Below, piece after piece: positions 25,847 to 34,559 of a stretch of 64,000 bases of DNA. The DNA comes from Devosia enhydra (GTDB lineage: Bacteria; Pseudomonadota; Alphaproteobacteria; Rhizobiales; Devosiaceae): assembly GCF_900119845.1 (NCBI RefSeq), contig NZ_FPKU01000003.1:613990-677989 (forward strand), written 5' to 3'. Within the stretch, counting starts at the first letter, position 1; every line of letters starts with the position of its first letter. The notes under the pieces were generated by a model. The model saw only the letters and a program-made list of their open reading frames with translations. It had not been told where the DNA came from and ran no database searches. The position numbers and the translations under genes are program-made.

Positions 25847-27334
25847 TCATCCCGAAATCAGGTCGCGATGTTCGATGTTGGAACGCTCGAGTGCCTCGAC
25901 GAGATTGGCCTCTTCGTTGAAGTACCGAGCCCGCTCGGTGAATTGCGGCTTGGTGATGCCGGTGGAGCGATGACGCCCGATGAGCTGGCCATGCCCGTCC
26001 TCGCCCATGATGTCGTAAAGGAAGATGTCCTGGGTGACGATGACGTCGCCTTCCATGCCCAGCACCTCGGTGATGTGGGTGATGCGGCGCGAGCCGTCGC
26101 GCAGGCGGGCGGCCTGCACCACCACGTCGATCGAGGAGATGATCATCTCGCGAATGGTGCGGCTTGGAAGCGAATAGCCGCCCATGGTGATCATCGATTC
26201 AAGGCGGGACAGCGCTTCGCGCGGGGAGTTGGCGTGCAGCGTGCCCATCGAGCCGTCATGGCCGGTGTTCATCGCCTGCAACAGGTCGAAGGCCTCGGGT
26301 CCGCGCACTTCGCCCACGATGATGCGCTCGGGGCGCATGCGCAGGCAGTTCTTGACGAGGTCGCGCATGGTGATCTCGCCTTCGCCCTCGAGATTGGGCG
26401 GACGCGTTTCGAGCCGCACCACATGGGGCTGCTGGAGCTGGAGTTCCGCCGAATCCTCGCAGGTGATGACGCGCTCGTCGCGATCGATGAAGCCGGTGAG
26501 GCAGTTGAGCAGCGTGGTCTTGCCCGAGCCCGTGCCGCCCGAGATCAGGATGTTGCAGCGCACCCGCCCCAGGATGCGCAGCACTTCGGCGCCCTCGGGA
26601 GAGATCGAGCCATACTTGACCAGCTGCTGGAGGGTGAGCTTGTCCTTCTTGAACTTGCGGATGGTGAGGGCCGCGCCATCGATGGCGAGCGGCGGCGCGA
26701 TGACGTTGACGCGGCTGCCATCGGGCAGGCGCGCATCGCAGATGGGCGAGCTTTCATCGACGCGCCGGCCCACCTGGCTGACGATGCGCTGGCAGACATT
26801 CATCAGATGCGCGTCGTCGCGGAAGCGGACATTGGTGAGCTTCACCTTGCCGCCGACCTCGATGTAGCATTTCTGGCTGCCATTCACCATGATGTCGGCG
26901 ATGTCGTCGCGCGCCAGGAGCGGCTCGAGCGGGCCATAGCCCAGCACGTCGTTACAGATGTCCTCGAGCAGATCCTCCTGCTCGGAGATCGACATGACGA
27001 TGGATTTGAGCGCGATGATCTCGGCGACGATGTCGCGGATTTCCTCGCGCGCCGACTGCTGCTCCATGGTGGCGAGCTGGCTGAGGTCGATCGAGTCGAT
27101 CAGCGCATTGAAGATCGCCGACTTGGTCTGGAAATACTCCTTGTCGCGCTGCATCGCCTCGGCGCTGCGCACATCGAGCACATCGTCTGCCGAACCGCGC
27201 AGGCGCGCGGCGGCGGCCTCCTCGCGGCCGCGCGGCGGCTCGCTGCGCGGAGGCGGAACCAGGGGACGGGCGGGGATGGCGGGAGCCGTGACGCCCGGCG
27301 TATTGCCCCCGAAACTGGTGCGCTTGCCAAACAT
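25847..27334 (-). CDS. cpaF: Tad pilus secretion ATPase CpaF/TadA
   Basis: 495 residues of the GspE/VirB11-like ATPase superfamily. An N-terminal disordered Pro/Arg-rich stretch (1-60) precedes the N-terminal domain and the ATPase core: Walker A GGTGSGKTT, Asp box, Walker B IIVGEVRG and the His box GHDGSMGTLHANSP. It is cytosolic, hexameric, and powers pilin extension and possibly retraction. It follows cpaE by 4 bp. Confidence 0.95.
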   Translation of the reverse strand: MFGKRTSFGGNTPGVTAPAIPARPLVPPPRSEPPRGREEAAAARLRGSADDVLDVRSAEAMQRDKEYFQTKSAIFNALIDSIDLSQLATMEQQSAREEIRDIVAEIIALKSIVMSISEQEDLLEDICNDVLGYGPLEPLLARDDIADIMVNGSQKCYIEVGGKVKLTNVRFRDDAHLMNVCQRIVSQVGRRVDESSPICDARLPDGSRVNVIAPPLAIDGAALTIRKFKKDKLTLQQLVKYGSISPEGAEVLRILGRVRCNILISGGTGSGKTTLLNCLTGFIDRDERVITCEDSAELQLQQPHVVRLETRPPNLEGEGEITMRDLVKNCLRMRPERIIVGEVRGPEAFDLLQAMNTGHDGSMGTLHANSPREALSRLESMITMGGYSLPSRTIREMIISSIDVVVQAARLRDGSRRITHITEVLGMEGDVIVTQDIFLYDIMGEDGHGQLIGRHRSTGITKPQFTERARYFNEEANLVEALERSNIEHRDLISG

Positions 27335-27338
27335 CGGA

Positions 27339-28613
27339 TCAGGCCCGCTTGCGTCGGAAGAGCGAGGGCAGCTTTAGCGCAGGGGCCTTGCCCGACGCCT
27401 CGGGCTCGCCCCGGCCGGTGACATGATTGCCGATCAAGCGGAAAATCTCCGTCGCCTTGTGGCTGCCCGCGACCTCCGCCAGCATCTGGCCGTTATTGGC
27501 GGCGGTGCCGAAGGGCGCCGGATCGAAGGGCAGCTGCGCCAGAAGGCGGCAGCCGATGGAGGTGGCGAATTCGGCAGGCGCGATCTCGGGCCGCTTGGGC
27601 ACGCCGACCCGGTTGAGCACGAGCAGCGGCTCGCTTTCGGCAGGCCGCATCGCCTTCACCGTATCGGCGATGTTCTTGGCGTTGCGCAGATTGGCAAGGT
27701 CGGGCTCGGCCACGATCACCACTTCGTCGATGGTGCCCAGCGTGTGGCGGACCCATGCGTTCCAGAGGTGCGGAATGTCGAGGATGACGACCGGCGTGGC
27801 GCGCTGGGAGAGTTCGAGGATCTGCTCGAACTCGCGTTCCTCGAGATCATAGGTGCGATCAAGCGAGGCAGGCGCGGCCAAGAGGTGGACATGGTTGGCC
27901 GCCTTGGACATCAGGCGATCGAGCATCACCGTATCCATCTTGGTGGCGGCGCCCACGGCATCACCCAGCCCATGCGGGGGGTCCTGGTTGAAGTCGAGCC
28001 CTGCCGTACCGAAGGCAAGATCCATGTCGAGGATCAGCACATCCTGGCGCAGATGCTGGGCGATGGCCCAGGCGACATTATGCGCGATGGTCGAGGCCCC
28101 TGCCCCGCCCTTGGCACCGATGAACCCGATGCTGCGCCCGATCGGTGCGGCGTTTTCGGAGGCAAAGAGATCGGTGATGGCCGAGACGATGGTGTGCGCA
28201 TCGGTGGGCAGCACCAGATATTCGGACACGCCCGAGCGGATCAGCTCGCGATAGAGCAGCACGTCGTTGACATGGCCGAGCACGACGACCCGCGTCGTGG
28301 CATCGCAGACATCGGCCAGCCGCTCGAGCGCGGCCGGGATTTCGCCGGGCGGCAGGTTGGTCTCGACGATGATGAGATTGGGCGTGGGGTTGGACTTGTA
28401 GGTCTCGATCGCCCCGTCGATGCCGCCATTATGGGTGGTGAGCGCGACCTTGGACATGCGCCGGTCGAGCAGCGCCGTCTCGACCCGCTGGGCGGTCTGG
28501 GACTGCTCGCAAAAGGCCTGGATGGTGATGCGCGGCACGAGCCGGGCGCCCGTTGCGATCTCCGCGGCGGGTTCTTCGACCGGCTTTTTCTCGTCGCGGA
28601 CCAGAAAACTCAT
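27339..28613 (-). CDS. cpaE: Tad pilus localisation protein CpaE/TadZ
   Basis: 424 residues from the ATG at 28613. An N-terminal atypical receiver-like domain (about 25-150) precedes a MinD/ParA-type ATPase domain with a deviant Walker A, GAKGGAGASTIA. CpaE/TadZ places the pilus machine at the cell pole. The cpaC gene lies 49 bp upstream; the CpaD gene that usually sits between them is absent here. Confidence 0.92.
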   Translation of the reverse strand: MSFLVRDEKKPVEEPAAEIATGARLVPRITIQAFCEQSQTAQRVETALLDRRMSKVALTTHNGGIDGAIETYKSNPTPNLIIVETNLPPGEIPAALERLADVCDATTRVVVLGHVNDVLLYRELIRSGVSEYLVLPTDAHTIVSAITDLFASENAAPIGRSIGFIGAKGGAGASTIAHNVAWAIAQHLRQDVLILDMDLAFGTAGLDFNQDPPHGLGDAVGAATKMDTVMLDRLMSKAANHVHLLAAPASLDRTYDLEEREFEQILELSQRATPVVILDIPHLWNAWVRHTLGTIDEVVIVAEPDLANLRNAKNIADTVKAMRPAESEPLLVLNRVGVPKRPEIAPAEFATSIGCRLLAQLPFDPAPFGTAANNGQMLAEVAGSHKATEIFRLIGNHVTGRGEPEASGKAPALKLPSLFRRKRA

Positions 28614-28662
28614 TTCGTCCAAATGCCTCCGAAACTGCTAAGGGCGATCGGCCGGGCGCTGC

Positions 28663-30078
28663 TCATTCGAGCAGGAAGCCCACCGAGCCCCGATAGCTGC
28701 CGCGCATGCCCCCGGGCCCGACCCCATACATCTTTTCCATATGGCCGAGAAAAACCGCCTCGGCATCGCCGGCCACCACATAGTCGTCGGTCGGCAGCTT
28801 GGGCGCGGCCCCGGCATAGGCGAGATAGGGGGTGACCAGCACCACGAGCTCGGTCTGGTTGCGCTGGAACTGGCGCGAGCGGAAAAGCGTGCCGAGGATG
28901 GGAATGTCCGAAAGGCCCGGAAGTCCGGCGATCTGCTGGCGCACCTTGTCCTGGAAGAGGCCGGCGATCGAGAGCGTCGTGCCGGCAGGCAGTTCGACGC
29001 TGGTGCTGGTCTGGCGCGAATTGACGCCGGGGATGATACCCGCGCCGGTATCGAAACCGCTCTCCGCCAGCTCCGACACATCGGTCGAGACCGCGAGCCC
29101 GATGATGCCGTTGGACTTGACCGTGGGCGTGAAGTTGAGCTCCACCCCGAAGCGGCGATAGGTGAAGGAGCGCACCCCGTCCTCGATGCCCGAAAGGGTG
29201 GGGAATTCGCCGCCCACGAAGAATTCGGCCGGCTGGCCCGACAGGGCGGTGAGGGTGGGTTCGGCCAGGGTGCGCACCGCGCCGCGCTGCTGGAGGGCGC
29301 GGATGGCCGCATCGATCTGCAGATTGGGCAGTGCGAGCCCGGCCGATATGCCGTTGGTGAGCTCGGTCTGGGCGCTGTTGAGCCCCAGATTGACCGACCC
29401 CACCGAGACCGAACCCGACAGGTTGATGCCCATCTGCTTGACCGTCTCGCGGCTAACCTCGGCGATGGTGACCTTGAGCATCACCTGCTGGGAACCCTCC
29501 ACGGTGATGACATTGGCCACATTGTCCGGCCCGCCGACGAACTGGGCGGCGATCTGCACGGCCTTGGCCGCATCATCCTGCGAGGAGGCGGTGCCCGATA
29601 GCACGACGCGATCGCCGAAGCTGTCGACGGTGATGCGGGAATTGGGCAGCACCCGCGCGATGACCCAGCCGAGCGAGGAATTGTCGCCGGCCACAGAGAC
29701 GTCGAGCACCGCGATCGGATTGCCATGGGCATCGAGGAACAGGATGTTGGTCGAGCCGGCGCTGACCCCCTGGATGATGGCGCGGTTCTTGGTGCGCATG
29801 ATGGCGCCCGCGATGCTGGGCTGGGTGACGACCACCTCGCGCACCTCGGCCGGCAGGTCGACGATCAGCGAGCGGTTGACATCGAGCGAGACGGGCTGGG
29901 ACCGCCCATAGCTGTTGGCGCTGATGCGCAGCTGCGCACCATCGACGGCAAAGGCCGGCACGGTGATCACGAGCGGCAGCGCGAGGGCCGCGCCCATGGC
30001 GAGGGCGGAGAGAGCGCGCAGGAGCCGCAGGCGCAAAGGCTGCGGAGCCGGGGTCCGGGGGCCGATCGATCTGGTCAT
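28663..30078 (-). CDS. cpaC: Tad pilus secretin CpaC/RcpA
   Basis: 471 residues. A signal peptide (to about 44) is followed by the pilus-assembly N-domain (about 50-120, motif VTQPSIAGAIM then GSTNILFLD), a BON-like segment (about 130-190) and the secretin core (about 240-440) with VRTLAEPTLTALSG and VPILGTLFRS-type motifs. It forms the outer-membrane channel. Its start overlaps the cpaB stop by 4 bp. Confidence 0.93.
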   Translation of the reverse strand: MTRSIGPRTPAPQPLRLRLLRALSALAMGAALALPLVITVPAFAVDGAQLRISANSYGRSQPVSLDVNRSLIVDLPAEVREVVVTQPSIAGAIMRTKNRAIIQGVSAGSTNILFLDAHGNPIAVLDVSVAGDNSSLGWVIARVLPNSRITVDSFGDRVVLSGTASSQDDAAKAVQIAAQFVGGPDNVANVITVEGSQQVMLKVTIAEVSRETVKQMGINLSGSVSVGSVNLGLNSAQTELTNGISAGLALPNLQIDAAIRALQQRGAVRTLAEPTLTALSGQPAEFFVGGEFPTLSGIEDGVRSFTYRRFGVELNFTPTVKSNGIIGLAVSTDVSELAESGFDTGAGIIPGVNSRQTSTSVELPAGTTLSIAGLFQDKVRQQIAGLPGLSDIPILGTLFRSRQFQRNQTELVVLVTPYLAYAGAAPKLPTDDYVVAGDAEAVFLGHMEKMYGVGPGGMRGSYRGSVGFLLE

Positions 30079-30989
30079 GGCTCGCTGGTCTCGACGCGGG
30101 AGAATATGGGGGTGGCCTGCTGCATGTAGGCAGAAGGATCGGCGGGGACAGGCTCGGGCAGGGTGGTGGGGGCCGGCGTGCCGGCGATGACGCTGCTCTC
30201 CTGCCCGTAGCGGATGACGCGGATGGACTGGTTGGTGGCCCGGCGCTGCGTCTCCTGCGGGGTTTCCGCAAAATCTTCCATCGAGCGCAGGGCAAGCGAC
30301 AGGCGGCCGCGCGAGGCGGCGTTGATCAGCAGCTCGCCCTGGGCCGGGTCGAGTTCGAGCGTCGCGATGGCCTCGTTGGAAAAGACCTCGGTGCGCGGAT
30401 TGTCGGGGTTGGCCGGTGCGCCCGTGGTGCCGACCTCGCCCAGCCGCGTGCCGATGGCCAGAACCTTGACGTTGGATAGAATGGTCTCGGAGACCTCGCC
30501 CGACGAGCTCGAGCGGGTCAGAACCACATCGACCCGATCATTGGGCACGATGAAGCCGCCCGAAGCAGAGGTTGCCGAAACAGTGATCGAAATGCCGCGC
30601 TTGCCCTTGTCGAGCACGGCCGACAGATAGCCCTGCTCGGCGCGCACGAGCTTGACCTCGCGGATGGGTTCGCCGGGGAAGAATTCGAAGCGCGCCATCG
30701 TGCCCTGAAGCTGGTCGAGGGCATCGGGCATCGAGGTCAAGGTGACGTAATCGGGCTGGAGCGCCCCTTCGGGCCAATCCTGCCAGCGCACGCTGGCCGG
30801 CGACAGCCGCTGGCCCACGCCGATGGGCGCGCTGGCCACGAGGATCTGCGTGCGCGCCTCCTCGACGATCTCGGTGACGACACGGGTTTCGGGAGGCGGA
30901 GGGGCCGGATCGCCGCGTGTAGCGAGGTAGGCGGCCAATCCGCCGGCCAGGACAGCGACCAGCAAAAGCACGAGGCGTGCCGGATTCAT
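30075..30989 (-). CDS. cpaB: Tad pilus assembly protein CpaB/RcpC
   Basis: 304 residues. One N-terminal membrane anchor (LVLLLVAVLAGGLAAYLA) is followed by a SAF domain (about 50-115, with VASAPIGVGQRL) and an RcpC/CpaB core with RVDVVLTRS and ATLELDPAQGELLINAA. It is thought to act in the periplasm next to the secretin. It starts the minus-strand cpaB-C-E-F-tadB-C operon; a 143-bp region upstream carries direct repeats. Confidence 0.92.
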   Translation of the reverse strand: MNPARLVLLLVAVLAGGLAAYLATRGDPAPPPPETRVVTEIVEEARTQILVASAPIGVGQRLSPASVRWQDWPEGALQPDYVTLTSMPDALDQLQGTMARFEFFPGEPIREVKLVRAEQGYLSAVLDKGKRGISITVSATSASGGFIVPNDRVDVVLTRSSSSGEVSETILSNVKVLAIGTRLGEVGTTGAPANPDNPRTEVFSNEAIATLELDPAQGELLINAASRGRLSLALRSMEDFAETPQETQRRATNQSIRVIRYGQESSVIAGTPAPTTLPEPVPADPSAYMQQATPIFSRVETSEP

Positions 30990-31066
30990 CGCACCTACTC
31001 CGCATTACATCCGGACATCGCGGGCCCGGCTACTCATGGGAGCACTATGGGATCAAAGGGTCAAAA

Positions 31067-31099
31067 CTTGGTTAACCGATACTTTGCGCGCTTGGTTAA
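31067..31099 (-). promoter_or_regulatory. Direct repeats TTAACCAAG upstream of cpaB
   Basis: On the minus strand TTAACCAAG occurs twice with starts 24 bp apart (plus-strand CTTGGTTAA at 31067-31075 and 31091-31099), about 80-110 bp upstream of cpaB. Spacing of just over two helical turns suits a regulator bound to one face. Confidence 0.35.
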
Positions 31100-31132
31100 G
31101 ACTTTGTGGCAGATCTACGGGTTTGCGTGAGA

Positions 31133-31633
31133 TCAGGCCGTCAGCGCCTTGAATACGGGCGTCTGCGCATAAAGAACCACAGCTGCGATAGCGAGCGCGA
31201 TGCCATAGGGCACGCCCTCACGCGCATCGTGCAGGCGCTCGAGCCAGCGCCAGCGGGCGAAATAGGGATTGAGCGGCAGGCGGCGCAGCAAGAGGATGTT
31301 GAGGGTGAGGATGCCGCCCAGAATAGACGCGTAGACGAGATAGGGCAGCGTCAGCCCGAAGCCGAGCCACAGCGTGATGGCGGCGACGAGCTTGGCATCA
31401 CCGCCCCCGACCCAGCCGGCAGCGAAGAGCCCGAAGGCGATGGCGAGGACCAGCAGCGCAGCGAGCACATGCATGCCGATGGTTTCAAACGGCAGCCCGG
31501 CGATCAGCGCGGCGGCAAAGAAGGCGATGACCACCATCAGCGCCAGCCCGTTGGAGAGCCGCATCGTGAAAAGATCGGAAAACGCGGCGAACGCCATCAG
31601 CAGCGGGAAGACCGACAGGGCGACATAGCTCAT
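31133..31633 (-). CDS. cpaA: Prepilin peptidase CpaA/TadV
   Basis: 166 residues, polytopic (about five membrane helices), A24 aspartyl protease family. The two catalytic Asp are in FSDLFTMRLSN and in GGGDAKLVAA. It cleaves the Flp prepilin and the TadE-like pseudopilins at the inner membrane. It sits between the pilin gene and cpaB on the minus strand. Confidence 0.92.
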   Translation of the reverse strand: MSYVALSVFPLLMAFAAFSDLFTMRLSNGLALMVVIAFFAAALIAGLPFETIGMHVLAALLVLAIAFGLFAAGWVGGGDAKLVAAITLWLGFGLTLPYLVYASILGGILTLNILLLRRLPLNPYFARWRWLERLHDAREGVPYGIALAIAAVVLYAQTPVFKALTA

Positions 31634-31696
31634 CAGGAGGCTCCGGAAGATCGGCGCATCCTGGCCGTGACAGGGTTAACAAAGGCCCAAATGCAA

Positions 31697-31718
31697 CAGG
31701 GGGCCCGAAGGCCCCCTG
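31697..31718 (-). terminator. Hairpin after the Flp pilin gene
   Basis: CAGGGGGCC and GGCCCCCTG form a perfect 9-bp stem around TTCG on the minus strand, followed by TTGCATTT. A stable tetraloop terminator between the pilin and cpaA would allow far more pilin than assembly mRNA. Confidence 0.75.
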
Positions 31719-31745
31719 CGCAAAAACTCGATCAGCCCGGCTATA

Positions 31746-31958
31746 TCAGCCGTTGGCCGGGGTATTGCCCGTGCCCGTGCCACCGCCGCCGATGGCGGTC
31801 GACAGGCTGGTGCCGATGGAATTGAACACGGCACCGATATTGGTGCCCAGCGTGGTGGCGGCGGCGATGATGCCGACCGAAATCAGCGCGGCGATGAGCC
31901 CGTACTCGATCGCAGTCGCGCCAGACTCGTCCTTCACGAAACGAGCGAACAGATTCAT
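31746..31958 (-). CDS. pilA: Flp family type IVb major pilin
   Basis: 70 residues from the ATG at 31958 (AAGGAG site 6 bp upstream). A short leader MNLFARFVKDESG is followed by the Flp processing motif ATAIEYGLIAALI with the conserved Glu-Tyr pair. After the hydrophobic helix comes a Gly/Thr-rich tail ending NTPANG. It is cleaved by CpaA and assembled into the bundle-forming Tad pilus used for attachment. Confidence 0.95.
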   Translation of the reverse strand: MNLFARFVKDESGATAIEYGLIAALISVGIIAAATTLGTNIGAVFNSIGTSLSTAIGGGGTGTGNTPANG

Positions 31959-32277
31959 TTTAGGCTCCTTGCACACGTCAACTCGGTGACAGCATCGTTC
32001 GACACGTCACATCGAACATGGGATCACGATAGCCTCACATCTCTTGCAATCGTGTTAATCTCAAGGCGCCAAGCTGCTGGCACAACAGAAGATTTCCCTG
32101 CCTCAGCAAGTCGTTAAGCCAGAATTTAAAATGCGACCAAATCGTGGCTAAGCCATTGCTTGCGCTGCACGCTTGGCTTGCGCAAAACGCGTGTCACCCA
32201 GCATCCCACCCCCGTCTTTGCCAAATGTTCACCATTGCGCGCCATGATCGCTCAACCATTCCTGCAAGGATTTTGTC
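31959..32277. other. 319-bp divergent promoter region of the pilin gene
   Basis: It separates the pilin (minus) from the secretin-N-domain gene (plus). The left part holds the inverted repeat at 31997-32017. A TTAA-N8-TTAA pair near 32112 resembles a CtrA site but has the wrong spacing. No small gene was seen. Confidence 0.5.
31997..32017. promoter_or_regulatory. Inverted repeat GTTCGA-n9-TCGAAC in the pilin leader
   Basis: Six-base perfect arms (31997-32002 and 32012-32017) lie 39-59 bp upstream of the pilin start codon. It may be a regulator site or a 5' UTR hairpin. Confidence 0.4.
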
Positions 32278-32736
32278 ATGTCGCTGCAGCGCCAAGCCCG
32301 TGTTGTTGCCGGTGTTGCCCTGATGTGCCTGGGCTCAGCGAGCCTGCCGGCCCTTGCGGCTGACGCGTCGGCCGTCACGGTCAGGGCCAACATGGCGCGG
32401 ATCCTCAGGATCAGCGCGCCGGCGGCAACGGTGATCGTGGGCAATCCGGGCATCGCCGACGTCACCATCCAGGATCCGCAGACGCTGGTGCTGACCGGCA
32501 AGAGCTTCGGGCAGACCAATCTCATCGTGCTCGACGGCATGGGCAACCCCATTGCCGACACGCTGGTGGAGGTGACCATCGCACAGTCCGATACCGTCAC
32601 GGTCTACCTGGGCAGCCAGCGCACCTCGATGTCGTGCACGCCGCGCTGCAACCCCACCATCATGATGGGCGACGACCCCGCCTACACCACCAACCAGCTG
32701 GCTTCCTCGAACCTCGTGCGCAGCGCCACCCAGTAA
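32278..32736 (+). CDS. Stand-alone secretin N-domain (pilus assembly) protein
   Basis: 152 residues. A signal peptide (1-27, ending ALA) is followed by one pilus-assembly N-terminal domain (about 30-110) with VGNPGIADVTIQDPQ and GQTNLIVLDGMGNPI, the same fold as the start of CpaC but with no secretin core. A C-terminal extension has two close cysteines (SCTPRC) likely to form a disulfide. AAGGA precedes the ATG. It heads the plus-strand group with two TadE-like genes and may help or cap the secretin. Confidence 0.82.
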   Translation: MSLQRQARVVAGVALMCLGSASLPALAADASAVTVRANMARILRISAPAATVIVGNPGIADVTIQDPQTLVLTGKSFGQTNLIVLDGMGNPIADTLVEVTIAQSDTVTVYLGSQRTSMSCTPRCNPTIMMGDDPAYTTNQLASSNLVRSATQ

Positions 32737-32770
32737 CTGCGACGCATCCAGCGCGGCCGCGGGGGCGGGC

Positions 32771-33316
32771 ATGGCAGCAGCGAAAGACAGATGGCGGCGG
32801 TTCGGGACCGATCGCAGCGGCGCGACGATGATCGAGTTCGCGCTTCTGGGCATCCCGTTCTTTGCCATCGTCGCGGCCATTCTCGAAACCTCGATGATCT
32901 TCTTTGCCTCCCAGGTTCTGGACAGCGCTGTGCATGACAGTGCCCGGCTGATCCGCACGGGACAGGCCCAGAGCGCGCGGCTCGATACGGCGGGCTACAA
33001 GCGCGCCATCTGCGGCGGGCTCTACCGGCTCTTTGACTGCAACGGGCTGAGGGTGAAGGTCAGCGTGGTGGGCGATTTCAGTTCGGTCTCGCGCGTGGCG
33101 CCGGTGGCAGGCGGCGAGGACTGCACCGAGGACGACTGCGAGTGGACGGTGGTGGAGGATTTCCAGCCCGGCGCGGGCAGTGAGGTGGTGATGGTGGAGG
33201 CCTATTACCGCTGGCCGATCCTCATCAACCTGCCCGGGCTCAACCTCATGAACCTGCCCGACGGAACGCGGCTGCTCGGCGCGGTCAGGGTCTTCCAGAA
33301 CGAGCCCTTCTCGTGA
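32771..33316 (+). CDS. TadE-like pseudopilin 1
   Basis: 181 residues. The N-terminal DRSGATMIEFALLGIPFFAIV is a TadE prepilin-type sequence with the conserved Glu in the hydrophobic helix, so it should be processed by CpaA. The periplasmic part has cysteines at CGGLYRLFDC and in GGEDCTEDDC. It is a minor pilin for Tad assembly. Its stop overlaps the next start by 4 bp (GTGA). Confidence 0.87.
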   Translation: MAAAKDRWRRFGTDRSGATMIEFALLGIPFFAIVAAILETSMIFFASQVLDSAVHDSARLIRTGQAQSARLDTAGYKRAICGGLYRLFDCNGLRVKVSVVGDFSSVSRVAPVAGGEDCTEDDCEWTVVEDFQPGAGSEVVMVEAYYRWPILINLPGLNLMNLPDGTRLLGAVRVFQNEPFS

Positions 33317-33858
33317 TCGCGCTGCTGCTGCGCTTCCTGCGCAACACGAGAGGCGTGGCGGCGGTGGAGTTCGCCATCATCCTGCCCGCGATGCTGGCGC
33401 TCTATGTGGGCGCGGTCGAGGTCTCGACGCTGATCACGGCCGACAGGCGCGTGACCACTATCGCCGGTACCGTGGGCGATCTGGTATCGCGCCGCAACGC
33501 CACCATCCCCCAGGCCGTGCTGGATGACTATTTTGCCGCCGCCGCGGCGATCGTCGCCCCTTTCCCCACCGATGCGCTGACCCAGGTGGTGAGCTGTGTG
33601 CGCGTCGCGGCCGACGGCACGACGAGCGTGATGTGGAGCCGGGGCTATAATGGCGGGGCGGCGCGCGAGGTCGGCAGCGCCTATGCGCTCGCGCCCGATA
33701 CGCAGATGAGCCTGCTGGCGCGGAGCGGCTACATCATCGTGGCCGAGGTGAGCTATAATTACAGCCCCTATATCGGACTTGTGCTCGACGGGCCCTTCCC
33801 GCTCTTTCAGGAGACCATCCACCTGCCCCGCTTTGCCGGCTACATATCGCTGTCGTGA
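33313..33858 (+). CDS. TadE-like pseudopilin 2
   Basis: 181 residues starting with GTG inside the GTGA overlap with the previous gene. The N-terminal segment NTRGVAAVEFAIILPAMLALY is another prepilin-like TadE/TadG helix with Glu. There is no von Willebrand domain, so it is not a full TadG. It probably pairs with pseudopilin 1 in pilus initiation. Confidence 0.85.
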   Translation: MIALLLRFLRNTRGVAAVEFAIILPAMLALYVGAVEVSTLITADRRVTTIAGTVGDLVSRRNATIPQAVLDDYFAAAAAIVAPFPTDALTQVVSCVRVAADGTTSVMWSRGYNGGAAREVGSAYALAPDTQMSLLARSGYIIVAEVSYNYSPYIGLVLDGPFPLFQETIHLPRFAGYISLS

Positions 33859-33892
33859 CCGCTTGCTGGCGCGGCCCGCGCATGGCAAGACG

Positions 33893-33909
33893 CAGCATCC
33901 TTGATGCTG
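33893..33909 (+). terminator. Short hairpin after the pseudopilin genes
   Basis: CAGCATC-ctt-GATGCTG is a 7-bp perfect stem between the pseudopilin operon and the HAD gene. There is no U-run, so termination is uncertain. Confidence 0.3.
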
Positions 33910-33919
33910 GAGATCCCTC

Positions 33920-34537
33920 ATGTCCGAGCCGCTCGTTCCCGTCTTCGACCTCGGCGGCGTCTTCATCGACTGGGATCCGATGTATCTCTTCCGCAAGCTG
34001 TTTGCGACCGAGGAGGAGGCGCAGTGGTTCCAGGACCAGATCTGCACCAAGGACTGGAACCTCGAATTCGACGCTGGCGAGATCTATGCCGAAGGCGTGG
34101 CCAAGCTGATCACCCGCTTTCCGCGCTATTGGCGCGAAATCCAGGCCTATGACACGCGCTGGCCCGAAACCATCGGCGGGCTGATCGAGGGCACCATAGC
34201 CATCCATGACGAACTGGTGGCAGCCGAGACGCCGACCTTCGCCATCACCAATTTCTCCTGGGAGAAATGGACCTCCATGCTGCCGCACTGGTCGTTCCTC
34301 GAAAAGTTCGACGGCGTGGTGGTCTCGGGGCTCGAAGGCATGGTCAAGCCCGACCCGCGCCTCTTCCGCCTGTTCTGCGACCGCTACGGGCTGGCCCCGG
34401 AATCCTGCGTGATGATCGACGACAACGAGGCCAATGTCGTCTCTGCCCGCTCGATCGGCATGGAAGCGATCCACTTCACCACCCCCGACGCGCTCCGTAA
34501 GGCTCTGATCGGCTACGGCTTGCCGCTCAAGGGATAG
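33920..34537 (+). CDS. HAD-superfamily hydrolase (subfamily IA)
   Basis: 205 residues with HAD motif I FDLGGVFIDW (nucleophile Asp; the usual second Asp is Gly, as in YihX-like members), a helical cap (about 20-85), motif II ITNFSWEKW, motif III Lys in MVKPDPRLF and motif IV MIDDNEANV. This group includes small-phosphate phosphatases and 2-haloacid dehalogenases; the Gly change leaves the reaction open. A GGAG site precedes the ATG. It is unlinked to its neighbours by function. Confidence 0.85.
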   Translation: MSEPLVPVFDLGGVFIDWDPMYLFRKLFATEEEAQWFQDQICTKDWNLEFDAGEIYAEGVAKLITRFPRYWREIQAYDTRWPETIGGLIEGTIAIHDELVAAETPTFAITNFSWEKWTSMLPHWSFLEKFDGVVVSGLEGMVKPDPRLFRLFCDRYGLAPESCVMIDDNEANVVSARSIGMEAIHFTTPDALRKALIGYGLPLKG

Positions 34538-34559
34538 GGCAGCCCGGAAGGCGGGCGGC

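Noticed and set aside
25733-27421. 562-codon plus-strand frame opposite cpaF
   Set aside because: Shadow of cpaF; no start signal and biased composition.
32105-32130. CtrA-like site TTAA-N8-TTAA in the pilin promoter gap
   Set aside because: Consensus spacing is N7; a one-base-off match in an AT-rich stretch is weak.
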